From: an uncultured Eubacteriales bacterium
Lineage (GTDB): Bacteria > Bacillota > Clostridia > Oscillospirales > Oscillospiraceae
Assembly (NCBI GenBank): GCA_900551495.1
Contig: URWG01000108.1
Location: forward strand, 1 to 6,260
Length of the DNA stretch: 6,260 nucleotides
Reading direction: 5' to 3'
Below, piece after piece: positions 5,415 to 6,260 of this stretch. Position numbers and translations under genes: made by a program. Within the stretch, counting starts at the first letter, position 1; each line of letters opens with the position of its first letter. Under the pieces are notes generated by a model. That model searched no databases. It was not told where the DNA came from and saw only the letters and a list, made by a program, of their open reading frames with translations.

Positions 5415-6179
5415 ATGCGTCAACGACCGATCGCCGTTTTTGACTCCGGCGTGGGCGGTATCAGCGTGCTGCGGGCTCTGCGTCGGGAGCTTCCGAGCGA
5501 AAATTACCTGTATTTCGGCGACTCTGCCAATGCGCCCTACGGTTCACGCCCGACACAGGACATCTGCCGCCTGACGATGGAGCACGCCGCGCGGCTGCTG
5601 GAGCAGTCAAAGGCGCTGGTGCTTGCCTGCAATACCGCGACCTCGGCGGCGATCGACGAGCTGAGGGAGCGCTATCCCGACCGAATCATTATCGGCATCG
5701 AGCCGGCGCTTAAGCCTGCGCTCCGCGCCTTTCCTGAGGGGCGCATTGTCGTCATGGCGACGGAGGCGACCCTGCGTGAGCGGAAATTTGCCGCGCTGAT
5801 GGCGCAGTATGCCGAAAATTGCCATATTATAAAATGTCCCTGCCCCGAGCTGGTGGAGTTCGTCGAACGGGGCGAGCTGCACGGCGCTGCGGTGGAGCGT
5901 GTCCTGCGGGAGGAGCTTTCCGCCGCGCTGGACCCGCTGCCGGATGCGGTGGTGCTCGGCTGTACGCACTTCCCGTTTTTGAAGGAGGCGATTCACGCCG
6001 TATTCGGCGCGGACGTCCGCTTCTTCGACGGCGCGGAGGGAACGGCGCGGGAGACAAGAAGGCGGCTGGACGAGTGCGGACTGCTCCTGCCCGAGGGTAC
6101 AGAGGGGGAGGTTACGCTGAAAAACAGCGCCGCTTCGGCAGACCTGACCGCGTTGGAGCAAACACTTCTGAATCAATAA
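5415..6179 (+). CDS. murI: Glutamate racemase
   Basis: A 254-residue cytoplasmic enzyme that converts L-glutamate to D-glutamate for peptidoglycan. It shows the whole set of family motifs: FDSGVGGISVL (9-19, Asp10 and Ser11), YFGDSANAPYG (34-43), ACNTATSAA (71-79, catalytic Cys72), CPELVEFVE (143-151) and GCTHFPFL (182-189, catalytic Cys183 with Thr184 and His185). Length is normal for the family (~250-290). The ATG is fixed by a strong GGGAGG seven to eight bases upstream and by homology starting at residue 5. It is the second gene after the promoter at 4511 and is followed one base later by a terminator-like hairpin. Nothing is missing or broken. The link with the upstream lipoprotein is positional only, although both act in the cell envelope. 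Confidence 0.97.
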   Translation: MRQRPIAVFDSGVGGISVLRALRRELPSENYLYFGDSANAPYGSRPTQDICRLTMEHAARLLEQSKALVLACNTATSAAIDELRERYPDRIIIGIEPALKPALRAFPEGRIVVMATEATLRERKFAALMAQYAENCHIIKCPCPELVEFVERGELHGAAVERVLREELSAALDPLPDAVVLGCTHFPFLKEAIHAVFGADVRFFDGAEGTARETRRRLDECGLLLPEGTEGEVTLKNSAASADLTALEQTLLNQ

Positions 6180-6205
6180 CAAAGGCGGGGAAAACCCCGC
6201 CTTTG
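6180..6205 (+). terminator. Intrinsic terminator after murI
   Basis: CAAAGGCGGGG (6180-6190) pairs perfectly with CCCCGCCTTTG (6195-6205) around AAAA, starting one base after the murI stop codon. The 3' arm ends in CTTTGTT, a short T-rich tail, and the other strand reads TTATTGATT after the stem, so it could act in both directions. The second 40-bp repeat follows at once. Confidence 0.78.
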
Positions 6206-6206
6206 T

Positions 6207-6246
6207 TCAGACTGTCAAAAAAGTCCGTAACCGTCAAAATCGGGTA
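6207..6246 (+). repeat. 40-bp dispersed direct repeat, copy 2
   Basis: The same 40-base sequence as 2350-2389, in the same orientation, with GT in place of TC at the two central differing positions (6227-6228). It starts one base after the murI terminator hairpin, just as copy 1 starts at the end of the SIS-gene hairpin. The two hairpins have unrelated sequences. The 14 bases after it (6247-6260) do not match those after copy 1 and show no recognisable feature. Confidence 0.85.
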
Positions 6247-6260
6247 ACAATTTATGGGGT

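Noticed and set aside
4575..5423. Open frame on the - strand (282 codons) opposite the lipoprotein
   Set aside because: The + strand has a promoter, ribosome binding site, lipobox and FxLYD-like domain. The - strand product has none of these.
5819..6247. + strand open frame ending inside the second 40-bp repeat
   Set aside because: It overlaps murI in another frame, is Arg/Gly-rich, and has no start signal. The repeat is not coding in the matching frame at copy 1 with a stop at the same place.

Overview
The window looks like a piece of a low-to-mid-GC Gram-positive chromosome, most plausibly a gut-type Clostridia/Oscillospiraceae relative. This is inference from three things: strong AGGAGG-type ribosome binding sites, a lipoprotein with a Thr/Pro-rich tether of Firmicutes type, and murI placed beside it. 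All genes lie on the + strand.

Layout. Positions 1-2248 hold an intact, tightly packed sugar-catabolic operon: the C-terminal part of a GntR/FadR-type regulator (cut by the window edge), a ribokinase-like PfkB kinase (612-1619) and a CBS-less SIS-domain phosphosugar isomerase (1619-2248, overlapping the kinase by one base). A perfect 12-bp hairpin at 2322-2351 follows, and then a 40-bp sequence (2350-2389) that occurs again at the far right (6207-6246, 38 of 40 identical), there too directly after a hairpin.

Positions 2394-4297 hold three consecutive damaged isomerase genes. The first is the C-terminal half of an L-fucose-isomerase-like gene, cut off at the 40-bp repeat and frameshifted. The second is an RpiB-family isomerase with an in-frame TAG at codon 114. 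The third is a triosephosphate-isomerase-family gene that needs two, probably three, single-base restorations to read through. The RpiB and TIM proteins resemble the erythrulose-phosphate isomerase pair (EryI/DerI and EryH/LerI types), so together with the kinase the locus may once have been a rare-sugar or tetrose/tetritol pathway. That role is inference. A long hairpin (4357-4403) closes this block.

Positions 4511-6205 form a separate unit: an extended -10 promoter, a lipoprotein with two beta-sandwich domains (the second FxLYD-like), glutamate racemase (murI) 18 bases after it, and a strong hairpin terminator. These genes are intact and unrelated to the sugar genes.

The main points of interest are the decayed isomerase block between intact neighbours and the 40-bp direct repeat that sits flush against two unrelated hairpins and marks the truncation point of the isomerase fragment. 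I saw no CRISPR array, tRNA, rRNA, complete insertion sequence or phage gene.
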